Positions 33,901-45,000 of a stretch of 64,000 nt of DNA are shown one piece after another (the first letter of the stretch is position 1; the number at the start of each line of letters is the position of its first letter). Location: positions 1,798,001 to 1,862,000 of the forward strand of contig AP024096.1 of the NCBI GenBank assembly GCA_015099395.1. Direction: 5' to 3'. The notes under the pieces were generated by a model, which saw only the letters and a program-made list of their open reading frames with translations, did no database searches and was not told the DNA's origin. This DNA comes from Ktedonobacteria bacterium brp13 (GTDB lineage: Bacteria; Chloroflexota; Ktedonobacteria; Ktedonobacterales; Ktedonobacteraceae). The position numbers and the translations under genes were made by a program.

Positions 33901-35864
33901 AGCAGTATGTGTATGACGAGGTAGGAAATATCCTGAATGTAGTTCATTGCGGGACCCATCCTGGTAATCCCGTTTGGGCGCGTTCCTACACCTATCGCGA
34001 AGCGAGCCAGTTGGAGCCGGACAAGTCTAGCAATCGGCTGAGTCTCACACATGTTGGCAGCGAGCCGCGCGAGCACTATACCTATGATATACACGGCAAC
34101 ATGACTGGAATGCCCTCTCTGCCATTGATGCAGTGGGATTACCGTGACCGGCTTCAGGCCACCTCGCAACAGATGGTCAACAACGGCGGAACACCTGAGA
34201 TCACCTACTATGTATATGATGCTCATGGGCAGCGAGTACGTAAAGTGACCGAGCGTGCCCTTGCCGTGCAGCTAGCAACCGCCGGGCAAGAGCCAACGCG
34301 CATGAAGGAACGTATCTATATGAGCGGCTTTGAGGTCTATCGCGAATATGGCGGAGATGGTAACACTGTGACGCTGGAACGCGAAACGTTGCCCGTGATG
34401 GATGACAGACAGCATATTGCGCTAGTAGAGACACGTACACAGGGGGACGACAACTCATCTGCGCAACTCATTCGCTACCAGTTCAGTAACCATCTCGGCT
34501 CCGCCATGCTAGAACTGGACGATCAGGCTCAAATTATCTCATATGAGGAATATTATCCCTATGGGAGCACGTCTTATCAGGCTGTGCGTGGCCAGACCGA
34601 AACGCCGAAACGCTACCGGTATACGGGAAAAGAACGGGATGGGGAGAATGGTTTGTACTATCACGGGGCGAGGTACTATGCGTGCTGGTTAGGTAGATGG
34701 AGCGCCGCGGATTCGCTGGACGCAAGTAGAGGGCAGAATGCATATCAGTATGTAAACGGTAATCCGATAAAGTCACACGATCCTGATGGGACTGAGGAGC
34801 GGCTAGGCTTCTGGCAATTCCAGGCAGAGTACTGGAAAGGCATTGGCCAGGGCGCAGCTGAATTTGCTGGCGGACTTGCACATGCTGTGACAAGTCCGCG
34901 CGAGACGTACCGAGCCGTCAAAGAAACAACAGCGAAGACTTACGAGAAAGAGGGATTGCTGGCAGCCGTCAATCAGTTCAACCCAGTCTATCATGCGCTG
35001 GTTTCCGGCTATGAATACTATCAAGCGTCGAAGAGCGGCAACCCACGCGAAGCTGGTAAACAGGCTTTTCGCACCGTGACCGACATCGCCAGTACCGCAC
35101 TGATCGCAACCGGGGGGGCAGGACTGGCTGGCAGAGCTACAAGTATTGCCAGCGAGGCTGGTGGAATTACCTTGCGCGTTCCGGTTATCGTAACAGCCGA
35201 GGCACCAGGTTTTGGGACCGTCTCAACAGTGACTACAAAGGTAGTCACGATACCAGCTCGCGCTGTTGCTACTGTAAGTAATGTCGCAACTTCTGCCGGA
35301 ACAGCTGGTACTGGAGTTATGATGATGTCCGGGAATGGGCCGGAAGGGGGAAGTGGTGGTAGTACTGGTTCATCAGGCGCGTCATCTGGCAGTCCTGGTA
35401 GTGTTCAATCGCCACGTCCAGGTGGGCAGAGAGGGCCAGCGGCCCCGGCGGGGGGGAATGCCAGTCTCTTACAACAGGCAGTGCGAGCTGGTGTACGTGA
35501 GGCAATCGAAGGAGATTTTGATGTATTCGCGCATGGAACGACACGTAGCGCCGCACAAGCCCTGGTTGAGAGTCAGGGTAAGACACTGTCGGCAGCGGGA
35601 GGAAATTTTGGAGGGAGATTCTTTACAACATCGAATCTTACTACTGCTGGTGAATTTGCTGGCAGAGCCGCTGGTCGCGTAGCCGGTGAAACGCCTGAGG
35701 TTGTTGGTATCGCACTTCCGAAAGCTATCGTCCAACGATTGAGAGCGCAGCAGCTAGTGAAAACTGTGCCTATCGCTGATCGTCCAGGCATGTTTCAGAC
35801 CGTATTCGAGAGAGGTGCGGTTGAGACGCTCAAGAAAGAAGGGTTCTTCTTTCATATACAATGA
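27942..35864 (+). CDS. Tc toxin TcB-TcC fusion protein with C-terminal toxin domain
   Basis: 2640 aa, GTG start with AAAGGA upstream. Residues ~26-330 form an SpvB domain (NPVTGTGSMTVPIATSPGR; SGFGPQISLSYDSGSGNGPF). Around 480-720 lie FG-GAP/VCBS-like propeller repeats (DLTGDGLVDVL, DMSGDGLTDLV, DIDGSGTTDII). TcdB middle domains follow, then YD/RHS repeats from ~1500, and the RHS core RYRYTGKERDGENGLYYHGA to NGNPIKSHDPDG (~2219-2284), where TcC proteins self-cleave. Beyond it come a hydrophobic pre-toxin segment, a Gly/Ser-rich linker (~2464-2505) and a ~115-residue end domain. In Tc toxins TcB plus TcC form a hollow cocoon around the toxin, so fusion in one chain is plausible. It precedes the TcA gene by 213 bp. 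Confidence 0.93.
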   Translation: MLANTTGTSNRDENRDSGGNQIRPPSLSLPKGGGALHGIGEKFAANPVTGTGSMTVPIATSPGRSGFGPQISLSYDSGSGNGPFGFGWHLSLPAITRKTDKGLPRYLDGDESDAFILSGAEDLVPILVRSGEEWQRAAAERTVDGITYRVQQYRPRIDGLFSCIERWTNVHTGEIYWRSITQDNITTLYGKDNHSRIFDPADPDPKHPQHIFSWLICESYDDKGNAIIYDYKEEDSKGVDLSQAHESNRTPSSRSANRYLKSIKYGNRTPRLVQPDLAQPDWMFEVIFDYGEHDEQRPQLEDTDAWLCRHDPFSLYRSGFEVRTYRLCQRILMFHHFTDEVGVGQNCLVHSMDFTYHNTHNHTEEARKGNPVASFIASITQSGYKRQGDGYLKRSLPPLEFEYSQAVIHEEIREVDDASLENLPFGLDNKAYQWVDLDGEGVSGILTEQADTLFYKPNLGNGHFGPVERLASQPSLVALGSGRQQLLDLAGDGRVALAQFNDPVAGFYERGMGDGWQSFRTFASLPDINWTDPNLRFIDLTGDGLVDVLITDQQVFTWYPSQARRGFGNGERTYSSLNEEKGPALVFADGEQSIYLADMSGDGLTDLVRIRDGEVCYWPNLGYGRFGARVTMDNVPWFDTRDQFDQRRIRLADIDGSGTTDIIYLGREGVKLFFNQSGNSLSKPHILSWFPRVDTLSSVTVVDLLGNGTACIVWSSPLPGDARQPMRYIDLMGGQKPHLLLSVKNNLGAETSVTYASSTHFYLKDKAAGHPWITRLLFPVSVVERVETFDRVSHNCFVTRYTYHHGFYDGYEREFRGFGMVEQLDTEEFAALAIHNELSPTTNIDEASHVPPVLTKTWFHTGAYLKNRPISRQYDEAFYQEFDLKEEFPTFTVAQLQTMLLDDTILPRSIRLSGEQRLPYNLTDDEVREACRALKGSILRQEIYALDESEVAEHPYSISERNYTIEMLQPHGTNRHAVFFTHARETVDFHYERKLFQVDGRQLADPRVSHAMTLAVDDFGNVLRSVAIGYGRRHDDPNPLLTNDDREKQRRLLITYTENRYTNPIQEGDTYRTPLLCETRTYEMYHVTPDAQQPLVTNLFRFNEMQRKVVAASDGHHDLPYEDISGSSACTKEPHRRLIEHTRALYRRDDLSGPLPLGKVETMALPFTSYRQAFTSGLLAGVYRRERNGGVEDLLPDLVGMLGNEGRYIHSNEYKAAGWFPHDDPDDTWWTFSGRVFYSPGSDDSAQQEQIYARWHFFLPHRYQDPFGQTTMVAYDRYDLLLLETRDAMGSRVTAGVRDQDGKLLAVSIDYRVLQPTLVMDANRNRSAVAFDALGMVVGTAVMGKPEEHLGDSLDGFYADLPEDVIAAHVADPFVDPYSILQHATTCLLYDLFAYWKTRNAPHPRPVLVYIMARETHDADLSPDQQTKIQHSFSYSDGFGREIQKKMQAEPGPLEEGGLEISPRWVGSGWTIFNNKGKPVRQYEPFFSDTQHFEFARKVGVSPILFYDPVERVVATLHPNHTYEKVVFDPWRQTNWDVNDTVLRTKPQNDPDVGDFFRHLPGTNYLPTWYTQRAGGTLGLQEQDAANKAAVHAGTPTVTYLDTLGRIFLTVVHNRFERDSAIVEEKFATHVALDIEGNQREIIDSRNRTVMRYDYDMLSNRIHQASMEAGERWMLNDVAGKSIYAWDSRGHRFHTIYDGLRRPLKVYLCSDDGSELQINRTAYGEMQQNPEARNLRGKEYKSFDGAGVLNSDEYDFKGNLLHSSRQLTVDYKHTPDWSTQVELEEQSYTSSTTYDALNRPVALMSPDNSVVRPAYNEANLLERIEGNLQGEANVTTFVSNIDYNAKGQRTLIEYGNAVRTHYEYDPETFRLTHLLTLRGAAFPDDCPHHVHPSCGAQNLHYTYDPTGNITSIRDDAQQTIYFRNYKVEASSEYTYDATYRLITATGREHLGQTADNLFQSVPTNPTDIPRVGLSQPGDGNAMGRYFQQYVYDEVGNILNVVHCGTHPGNPVWARSYTYREASQLEPDKSSNRLSLTHVGSEPREHYTYDIHGNMTGMPSLPLMQWDYRDRLQATSQQMVNNGGTPEITYYVYDAHGQRVRKVTERALAVQLATAGQEPTRMKERIYMSGFEVYREYGGDGNTVTLERETLPVMDDRQHIALVETRTQGDDNSSAQLIRYQFSNHLGSAMLELDDQAQIISYEEYYPYGSTSYQAVRGQTETPKRYRYTGKERDGENGLYYHGARYYACWLGRWSAADSLDASRGQNAYQYVNGNPIKSHDPDGTEERLGFWQFQAEYWKGIGQGAAEFAGGLAHAVTSPRETYRAVKETTAKTYEKEGLLAAVNQFNPVYHALVSGYEYYQASKSGNPREAGKQAFRTVTDIASTALIATGGAGLAGRATSIASEAGGITLRVPVIVTAEAPGFGTVSTVTTKVVTIPARAVATVSNVATSAGTAGTGVMMMSGNGPEGGSGGSTGSSGASSGSPGSVQSPRPGGQRGPAAPAGGNASLLQQAVRAGVREAIEGDFDVFAHGTTRSAAQALVESQGKTLSAAGGNFGGRFFTTSNLTTAGEFAGRAAGRVAGETPEVVGIALPKAIVQRLRAQQLVKTVPIADRPGMFQTVFERGAVETLKKEGFFFHIQ

Positions 35865-36026
35865 CCAGTGCATTCCAACTTAGCTCGACTTTGTATAACT
35901 TTACAATTGAGTATGGCGTCATGATCGTGATGTGACTACACTCTATCAACTCTATAATCGTTATTGCGGGTTGGACACAAACTGAACTCATGAACGCATT
36001 CATGTCATATCGAGAAAACCTAGTTA
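35865..36026. other. Gap between the two toxin genes
   Basis: No gene is seen. Both toxin genes are on the same strand and probably co-transcribed, although the gap is long enough to hold a second promoter. Confidence 0.35.
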
Positions 36027-36044
36027 CGTTCGCCCCGGCGAACG
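36027..36044 (+). promoter_or_regulatory. GC-rich hairpin ahead of the TcA ribosome-binding site
   Basis: CGTTCGCC-CC-GGCGAACG, an 8-bp perfect stem 20 nt upstream of AGGAGG. No T-tract follows, so a role in translation control or mRNA stability is more likely than termination. Confidence 0.45.
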
Positions 36045-36077
36045 ATGAAAACGTTTTGAACGTCAGGAGGATATGAA

Positions 36078-39000
36078 ATGTCTAATTATCTGGTCATTCG
36101 CCTTACTCCATCGTCGCCGGTCGATGGGGCGACATTTGCTACCTATCTCGAAGACCTCCAGATTCAGGTGTTCCCGGCGAATCCCCCGCCAGGCACAACA
36201 CCGCAGTCTCTTGGTAAAACGGTGTATTCTTCTCCATTGATATTATCCCAGGTGCCTGGATTGTCTAAAACCTACCTTGGTGTAGTGTCAAGACCAACAT
36301 CCTCACCAACGGCTCAGGTTCGCACAGGCAATTACGGAACTAAGCTTGAGTTCGCCTCTACTGCGGGTATTTCCATTGGTTCGTGGCTTGTTAGCGCAGG
36401 GGACAAGAGCTTTTTCCTCTTCGGTAATACCGTCATCGATGTAAAGGAAGATTCGGTCACCCTTAGCAAACCTCTTCCTAACTATGTGCCAGCCGGTACG
36501 ATTGCGACGTTCATCCAGGAGTACGACAATGTTACGCCGTGGGCTACTGATCCTCCGGCTCTCTCCATCGAACTAAAAACGAGTGCTGTAGCCGCGAAGG
36601 CAGCAACCGTCCTGCCTTTTACCTCGACAAATAAAATCTCCGTTGGAATGACTGTAAGCCCACAGCCGGGCATTATCGATAATCAAACGATCGTTACCGA
36701 AGCAAATGAAACCTCAGTAACGCTCTCTAAACCACTTTTAGACAAGCTGCCGAAGGATACGGCTGTCACTTTTACCTTCAATTTGAGCTCGGGTATTATT
36801 CAACACGTTGAATCAACAGGCTTCGACATTTTCGGTTTCAGAGCTGTCAGCCCGGCAGCCGTGGCCACAGCGATCGTAGAGTTAAATTCGCCGCCACCAG
36901 CGTATCTCAATGTCTCTGTTGTAGCGTTACGAGATAGCCAACAGATACCCGTCGATCCCATCTTTTACAACGTGCTGGTAAGTACCGACGCGCTACCGTC
37001 ACCTGACCAGTACCAGACCATTCCATCCAACGCGACCAGTTTCTATCTTACCCTTCCGCCCCCACCCATTAACAAACAGGCGATTAGCCTGATAGTGCCC
37101 AGCGATGGTACAGCCCCCCAGTTTGGTCCGCTTTATTCGGCGCTTCAGGATGTGCTGACAGCGGATCCGATTGTTAGCCTGGCATACATTGGTAAGAACG
37201 GGCTGACTGCTAACCAATGTAGCCGACTCGCCTATGAAATTATATGGAGTCAGCAGAACGTCTTACCAGCGCCGCCCGATCCGCTGGAGCAACTTTATAC
37301 TAATCCTCCTAATTCTGGTTCCAGTAAGGGTGACGGCGGCAATGACGAACAGGACCGGCAGAAATTCGAAGGAGATGTAAAGAGTTTCTATGCCACACGC
37401 AATGCGGAGGCACAGCACCTTGCCGGTTTTATCTACTCGCTGGCGACGGCCCTCTTCTGTTACGAACAGAGCAAGGATGCCACCAGTGTGCGTTTCGATT
37501 TTCCCATTATCGACGATAATACAACACTCACGACGATAAAGGATGCCGCCGTTCTCTTTACCAAGAGGGATGCACAGGGTCATCTTTTGCCGCTGAATCC
37601 TGACTTCACAGACCCTGGTTTTGCTGTGCCGGCCGAGTACTTTTACGTACTCTGCCTTAATCTGCCACCGAAGGAATCGCCCTTGCAGCAATACCAGATG
37701 GCAATCCTGGCGAACGAACAGCAGATACTCGACAAGCTGCATCATGCCATCGATGTTGGGATCATCGATGGGCCCCAGGACCCCACCAAACCTCCAGATC
37801 CACATGCGGTCCCCATAACACCCGAACAGGCAGCGCGTAACCTGGCTGCACTGGGTGTGTTGGGAGACACGGACCCGGAATGCCCTCTGAACAAGGACAT
37901 AAAAGATCTAGCTCAAGCCTGGCTTAAAGTTCGTGGCGACGACACAGCTCTGGATAACTTCTGGCAAGGAACGCCATCGGCAGTTATAACCTATGCAGCA
38001 GGGTATTTGGATCTGATTCTTTACCTTGTTACCAACAACTTCCAGCCATTGATAGATGCAATCAAAAAAAGCACGGCTACAGGTGGGCTTGGCATCAGCA
38101 CAGTTGAAGAATTGGCGAAGCTCAAGATTCAGGATTGGGAAACATTTTTCAGTAAGAATGCGAACCTCTTGCCTCCCTTTACTGCTCCCGGCTCTCTCAA
38201 CCAACCCCCTCCCACTAATCCTAAAGTTATCAAAGAACGGGCCGATGTCTTTGTCCGTAATTTGCAGAGCTTCTTTGAGGTTTCTGCTCATTCAAGTCAG
38301 GCTCCTTCCGTAAATCCAAATGTGCCGCCAACACTTTACCGGGAAGATCCAGACAAAGACCCTATCCTGGAGTTTATTAAAGCCTACGCTGGCTTCGCGT
38401 TTGGTCCGGGTATTGACCCGGAACAACAAGTATTCAAGAACGCTCTCGATGCTGTTTTCCCCAATGACCCACTTGCCAGAGCATGGCTGAAGCAGACGAT
38501 TCTGGCCATAAACGCCGTGTATGTACTGACAACCAACATTCCCCAACCCCCGCAACCCCCTATACCCACTCCGCCACCTAACCCGCCACCCATCCTACCC
38601 GACTTCCGCTTCTCCATGATGGAAGCGCTCTATGCACGCGGTTTTACCAGCCTGCAAAGCGTGCTGAATCTGTCTCTCGATGACTTCCAGCAGGCGCTCA
38701 CAGGTACAGTAGCGTACAGCTACGCTGCCTTAATCCAATCGAATGCGGGCACATGGCAACCAGTCACATCTCAAGAGGAAAGGTTCCAGTCGGTCAACCC
38801 TGACGGTTGCCTCGTCAACTGCATCCCTCCTCTTTACCTCTCCCAACTCGGCCCGGTAGCATATCTGCAAGAAATGCTGCTGGTTTCAGAAGACTCGACC
38901 TGTGAAAATCCAAAGTCCACGAACCTCGAGAACACATTGGAGTGGATCGTTGCACACCGCCGTGGCAACCTTGGAAAATTGGAAGTGACCGAAGCCAACC

Positions 39001-42000
39001 TTGAGACGCCTTTGCCACGCATTGATCTTGTGAACGAATGCCTTGAAGCGCTCGTTGCTACACCGGGGTCTTCTTCGGGAGTCATCTATAAGACTGCTGG
39101 TAATAAACTCGACGAACACTGGCTGTGCACAGAAGGCTCTCACAGCGATGCAGACAAAAGCCATAGCGGAGCCTGCCATCATCCGGCAACGCTGTTTGAA
39201 ACCTTGCCCCAATACTCGTCTCCTGCGACACCAGTCGCTCAGGCAAACGCTTACGACACGCTGAGCAAGGACTTCTCCTCGCCGCTCCTGCCCTACGCTC
39301 AAGCGCTGGACATCTCACGCTCCTACCTGCGACACCTGGAGACCAGCCGCTATGCGGTGATGCGCAGATTCCGCAAGGAAATTACCGAGTTCGTTCTCGA
39401 CCCTGCTGGAGAACCAGCCGATTTCCAGAGACATCTCTGGCGCTATCCGGTGCGTGTTGAGATCGCCAGGGAATACCTGGGCATCACTCCCGAAGAATAT
39501 GACTTACTCTTTACTCAGGATATCGTTACTGTGCCAACTGGCAACCAGCTTCTGCTCTGGCAACTCTACGGTTTCAACTCAGAGACAGTAGGAGATACTC
39601 CCTGGACAGAGGCTATCGTTACAGTGCCAGAGTTCATTCGCCGAACGGGTCTGACATATTGCGAATTTCTCGAACTCTGGCGGGCGAACTTCGTGCGGTT
39701 CCGCCGCGCTGGATACGATGGCACCTTCCCCGACTGCGAGCCGTGCTGCCTGGATACCTATATCATCCAGTTTGAAGATCCAGAAGCGACCGGTGAAGCG
39801 CTCAAACGGCTGGCCGTCTTTATCCGCCTCTGGCGCAAGCTGCGACACGTCCAGGGCGCGAGATATTCGTTCACTCAGTTGTGCGACATCTGCAACGTCC
39901 TGAAACTGTTCAATAACGGCTCCATTAATCCCGACTTTATCCGCCAGCTTGCGGCATTCCAGATGCTGCGCGACCATCTCGACCTCAGGCTCACAGATAG
40001 CTCCAACCATCAATCCAGTGCAGGACAAACCGGTGCGGACCGGACCCACCTGCTGGCGTTGTGGGTCGGAACAAGCGCGGGTAAGTGGACATGGGCCGTA
40101 CAACATCTTCTTGACCGCATCCAGCATTACGCACGCATGCGGCACCAGTGCGGCAGCCGCCCCGCACACTTCATCAAGCTCCTGGCGGAGAACCTTGACC
40201 AGCTTTCTTCGCTGGCGGGCTTCGACACCGACCGACCTGCGGATACCTGGCATGCGCTGCCTACGCACACCCTGCGCTTTGCCGAAGTTCTGTCAAAAAT
40301 ATACGCATCCGATTTTAGCGTCGGTGAAATCCTCTTCCTGTTTACGGTAGGGTGTCACCTGGATGGAGATGACCCCTTCCCCTTGCCGGACGACAACGAG
40401 GCGCTCGATTTTCCCCTTGCTTTTCCAGACGATGAGGAGGTGTACTCGCTCTGGGCATTACGGCGCAAATTGCTGAAGGTACACATCTCAGAAGAGGATG
40501 CGGAGAAATGGACATGGCGGCACATCGAGTCGTCACTGCACCATGAGTTCGGCTATGAGTCGATGGACAGCGCCGATCCCCTTCTTTCACTGGGTGAGCA
40601 CTTCTTCCCGGATGTTCTATCAGCCTGTGGCAACTATGTGGATACGAAGCAGAGGCAGTATCGGGTTTGTCTCGACGCAACAAAAACAAATGCCGCTATG
40701 TGGAACACACCGGATAGTCCGTTCCGCTATGATATGGGTACACATGAGCTCTGGATTCGATTACCGCTGACGGATGAGGAGGTGTTTGAAAAACTGAGTC
40801 ATATCCGCCAATTGAACCAGGATGAACAGGAAGCGGTACAGAACTTGTACTTTGCACCTCGCGTTGACCTTGTAGCGTTTGCGTTCATTTTCTCTAACTT
40901 CGGTGCGGCTGTGGAGCACCTCATCCAGGAAGATGACGAAGAGAAGCGTTGGGCCTACTTCCGGCACGAATTTGCACGCTGTCACGCTCGTAGCCGTGTC
41001 ATCGCAGGACACCTGGCGCATCATGTAGGCGCTGCGACCGGGCAGGAACAGCCTGATGGCGTCAATCTTGCCTGGCGTTTGCTGCAACACCTCTTTGCTG
41101 ACGAGAACCGGGCAAAAAGCTCGTGGGAGATGGACTGCAGACAGGTACCAGCTGTCTGCAGACAAGTACCAGATGTCACCTGGCAACCCCAACCGCTTGG
41201 AGGTGCTTTCGCGGCCCTGCTCGGGTTGACAGGGACCGGGCTGCTCGGTGAGTTTACACCCGAAAGAGGTCCTCTTACCTGGCGTGAAGTGCGAGGGCCA
41301 ATGAGCGCCTTTGGACATGAAAAGAATCGCTGGAATATCCCGGTACCAACTATTCTCCCCTCGATGGACCTGACACTCACTCCTGCTCAAACCCGTTTCG
41401 TCGGTATCCGCAATGGTTTTGCCATCAGGGGACAAAATGGAGATCCGCTCGGTGGCCCGCAAGGTTTCGAAGTGCGCTGGCGGGGCATCCTGCTCGTCGA
41501 AAGCGAGGGCATGTATGAATTTTATGCTGGTGCTCCTACTCCTGACGGGGAAAAGCCCGACTTTGAGGCTGCGGAACAGCGTAGATGGCGCCTCACACTG
41601 AAGCGAGGTCAGAAAACCTGGATCGTGTTGAGTCATCACTGGCATAACACTCAGGCCCCTTCTGCGCACGCAGCGCCACTCTCACTCAAGAGTGGTGCCT
41701 ATCAGATCACAGTCGAGTTCACCCAGCCTGAGGCGGAGTTCACCCAGATAGATACTCGCCAGCAACACACCGGCTTCCAGGTGAAATACTGTGGGCCCGA
41801 TAGCGACAACCGTCTCGTCGCTATCCCCCTCGACCGACTGTACCGTGATGAGAAAGATGGAACGCTGGGCGATGAGATTGATAGGGGTGGAACGGCCAAT
41901 ATGTTCCTGAAACTGCACTTTACCAGCACGCTGCGCGATATGCGGAGAACATACCAGAGGGCATTCAAGGCGTTGCTCTTTGCTCAACGCTTCGGCCTCT

Positions 42001-45000
42001 CGGCGAAACCAATCTCAGACTACGGGCAATCTGAGATTGGCTACATGCTGGCTCATCCCGATCTATTCCAGGGAACATCGTACTATCGGCAGGAACAGAA
42101 CGTTGGCTTTGGCACGCATCATGCCTACTTCGATTTCAATTTCCTGCCTCTGCTTGATAACTATCACGCGCCAGCCCCCACAGAGGACCAGCGCGTGCAG
42201 CCTTCAATCAAGCGGCAACAGGCGCTCTTCGACTGGTGGGAGCGTATCTTCGACTACGCCCAGCTGCGTAAGGAAACACGACACGCGCACGAGCATCCTC
42301 TCTGGTTACTCTTCGATGAGGCAGCTGAAGAGCAGCCAGATAACCCCGCGCCACTGCTCCATCATATGGGTATCGATCTTGGCCATGCCGACCTGACCAC
42401 CCACTACTATCAGGACTATAGCGTTACCAGCGATGACCTGGAAGACGAGCGCTGGGCCATCCGCATCTGGCGGGCGGAAAAGTGGATTCGTGACCTGCTG
42501 TCAGACTTTGTGGCGAAGGATATTCGAGAGGCACGCCCCGACCTCTGGGCTTCTGATGACCCGAATGCTGTGCTGACCGGGTTGACCGGGCAACCGCAGT
42601 CCGGGAACGATAACCTCACGCGTTTTGTGCGCGATGGCTGCATCGAGCGGGGCGCACCGCGCCGCTACAGAGATGTCAGGCAGCTTAATGACGAGCTGAG
42701 GAAACATGCTCGGCAGGCACTGCTGGCTTACCTGTGTGGCATGAATCACGTACGGTTGCCCTGGGGTGGTTACGCGCAAGAGGCCGATGATCTGAGCGCA
42801 TTGTTGCTACTGGATGTCGAGGCCAGCCTTTGCGAGAAGGCCAGCAGAATTGAGGATGCAATCAGCGCCGTACAAATATACGTCCAGCGTTGTCGGCTCG
42901 GTCTTGAAACCGGGTTGACTGTATCACCGGAGTTTATTCTTCTCTGGGATCGTCGTTTCTCCTCATTTCGTGTTTGGCAGGTTTGCAAACGCCGCGAAAT
43001 CTACCGTGAGAACTGGATAGATTGGGAAGAAATCCAGACAGCGCAGGGATCAGAAGCTTTCCGTTTCCTTGAGACGGAACTACAGCGTGCCATGCTCACA
43101 GCTCCCAGATCTGGCGGCCTGGAATACTGGCCGGATCAAGGCATTCCAGCGCACGAAGGGCTTGCATTGATCCAGAGCCGCGAGCCCGATCATCTGCAAC
43201 AATTCCCCATGCCTTCCAAGCAAGAAGAAGGTTTTACTCTGCTTGGCACGCAGGAGCGAGACGCACGTCCATCCTGGCTTGCCGCGCTCCAAACAGGCAC
43301 ATCCTCTGACGGTAATACAAACACGAACCCGGAGAATAGCAATACCAGAGAGAACACGGTAGCAACTACTCTCGTACAAGCGGGCCAATCAGGTACCGCG
43401 CAGGACTTACCTTTGTGGATACAAGCCGCTATTCGCCTCGGTGTGCACTTCCTCCGCGTTGCCGCAGCCGGTGAGCCACCAGCCTCAACTCGTTTCGCAC
43501 CCCGGCACGCGGAAGAGGAAACAGGCTGTTGCTGCACATGCGGCAAACGGCATCCAGCCGTCATGGATGAGTATTACTTCTGGCTCATCGACTCGCGCTA
43601 CTACGATGATCTAAATAATCCCTTATTAAGCAAAGACGCAACACCACCGCAGGATGCAGGATGGGATTGGGAAATTCCAGAAGAAGTGCCACAGTTACTG
43701 CATTGGGACTCCAAACCGATGGTACAACTGGCGTGGTGCCGCGTCCACAATGGCGAATTCCAGCAGCCGCGTAGATCTGTTGAAAGTGTCTTCCTGGACG
43801 GCAAGAAAGCGCCTGAGCTTCTACTGTTGGGAAGGTCCGACGACTCGCTCACCTTTAAGGTAGACGGGGGCCTCAGACCCACTGGTTATAACGCGCCCGA
43901 AGAGCCAGGCTTCCGCTACGATCTCGCCACCGACGAAGTCGTAACGCTGCCGTTAGTGGTAACGCCTCCAGGAACTGGTGCTTCTTATCCTCCCGGGCTG
44001 TCTGCTTACCCGTACTTCGCCTATTTCTCGCCTGGTGCCAGCCTGATTCCTCCTTCTCACTTCAGCACGGCACTGGCAGTCGCGGAAATGTTAGGCGCTC
44101 ACTGTCGCTTTGAAGAGGCTCTGAAGTGGTACGAACTGGCTTTCAACCCACTTAAGCAAGATTGCTCATGGTGTCCTCAGGAATCACAGAACATCCCGAT
44201 CAGCACTACAGAACAACCCACCAGAGTTTCAGAGGGCACTCCTCCTGTACGGGTTGTCGAAGAGACTGCGGAGCAAACAACAAGTGCCTCAGAAAATGTA
44301 CCACCTACAGGAAATGGTATGCCATGCTGTGCTAGTGTATGGGTATCAGATCAGATCGCGCAGAATCGCTCCATCACCTTGCACTACATCGAAACGCTGC
44401 ATCAATGGGGAGATGCCCTGATGCGCCGCAATTCACCTGAAGCATTCCAACAGGCGCGGCTCATTGTTGATACGGAGGCGCGTATCCTGGGTATGCGCCC
44501 GCGTTCCGTTAAGATGGCAGCTACTGGTGATGAACATGAAAGACCGACGCCTCTAGTGATCAACTTCCAGCCCGCATGCGCTCCGCTGAATCCACGCTTG
44601 CTCGCGCTGTATGATCTTGTAGATGACCGCTTAGAGTTGATCCACACCTGTCTGAATACACACAGATTGAGGGAAGATCATCACCAAAGAGACAGGTCCT
44701 ACTGGGGCAACACTGAGCTGCGTAACGGTTGGCAAACAGATGTTCAGCCTTGCACCAACGAGCAAGACGAGTGCTGTCCCCATAGCCCCTACCGTTTCAT
44801 GTTCCTGATACAAAAAGCACAGGAGCTTGCTAGCCAGGTGAGAGAGCTTGGCTCAGCCCTGCTCACTGAATTCGAGAAAGGAGATGCCGAGTACCTGGCC
44901 TCGCTACGCGAACTCCATGAGCGCCAACTTCTAGATCTGACATTGGAGATTCGGCAGAACCAGTGGCGGGAAGCTGACTGGCAGGTCCAGGCTCTCAAGA

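Noticed and set aside
40761..41669. Minus-strand frame of 302 aa inside the TcA gene
   Set aside because: Shadow of a clearly real 3581-aa coding sequence.
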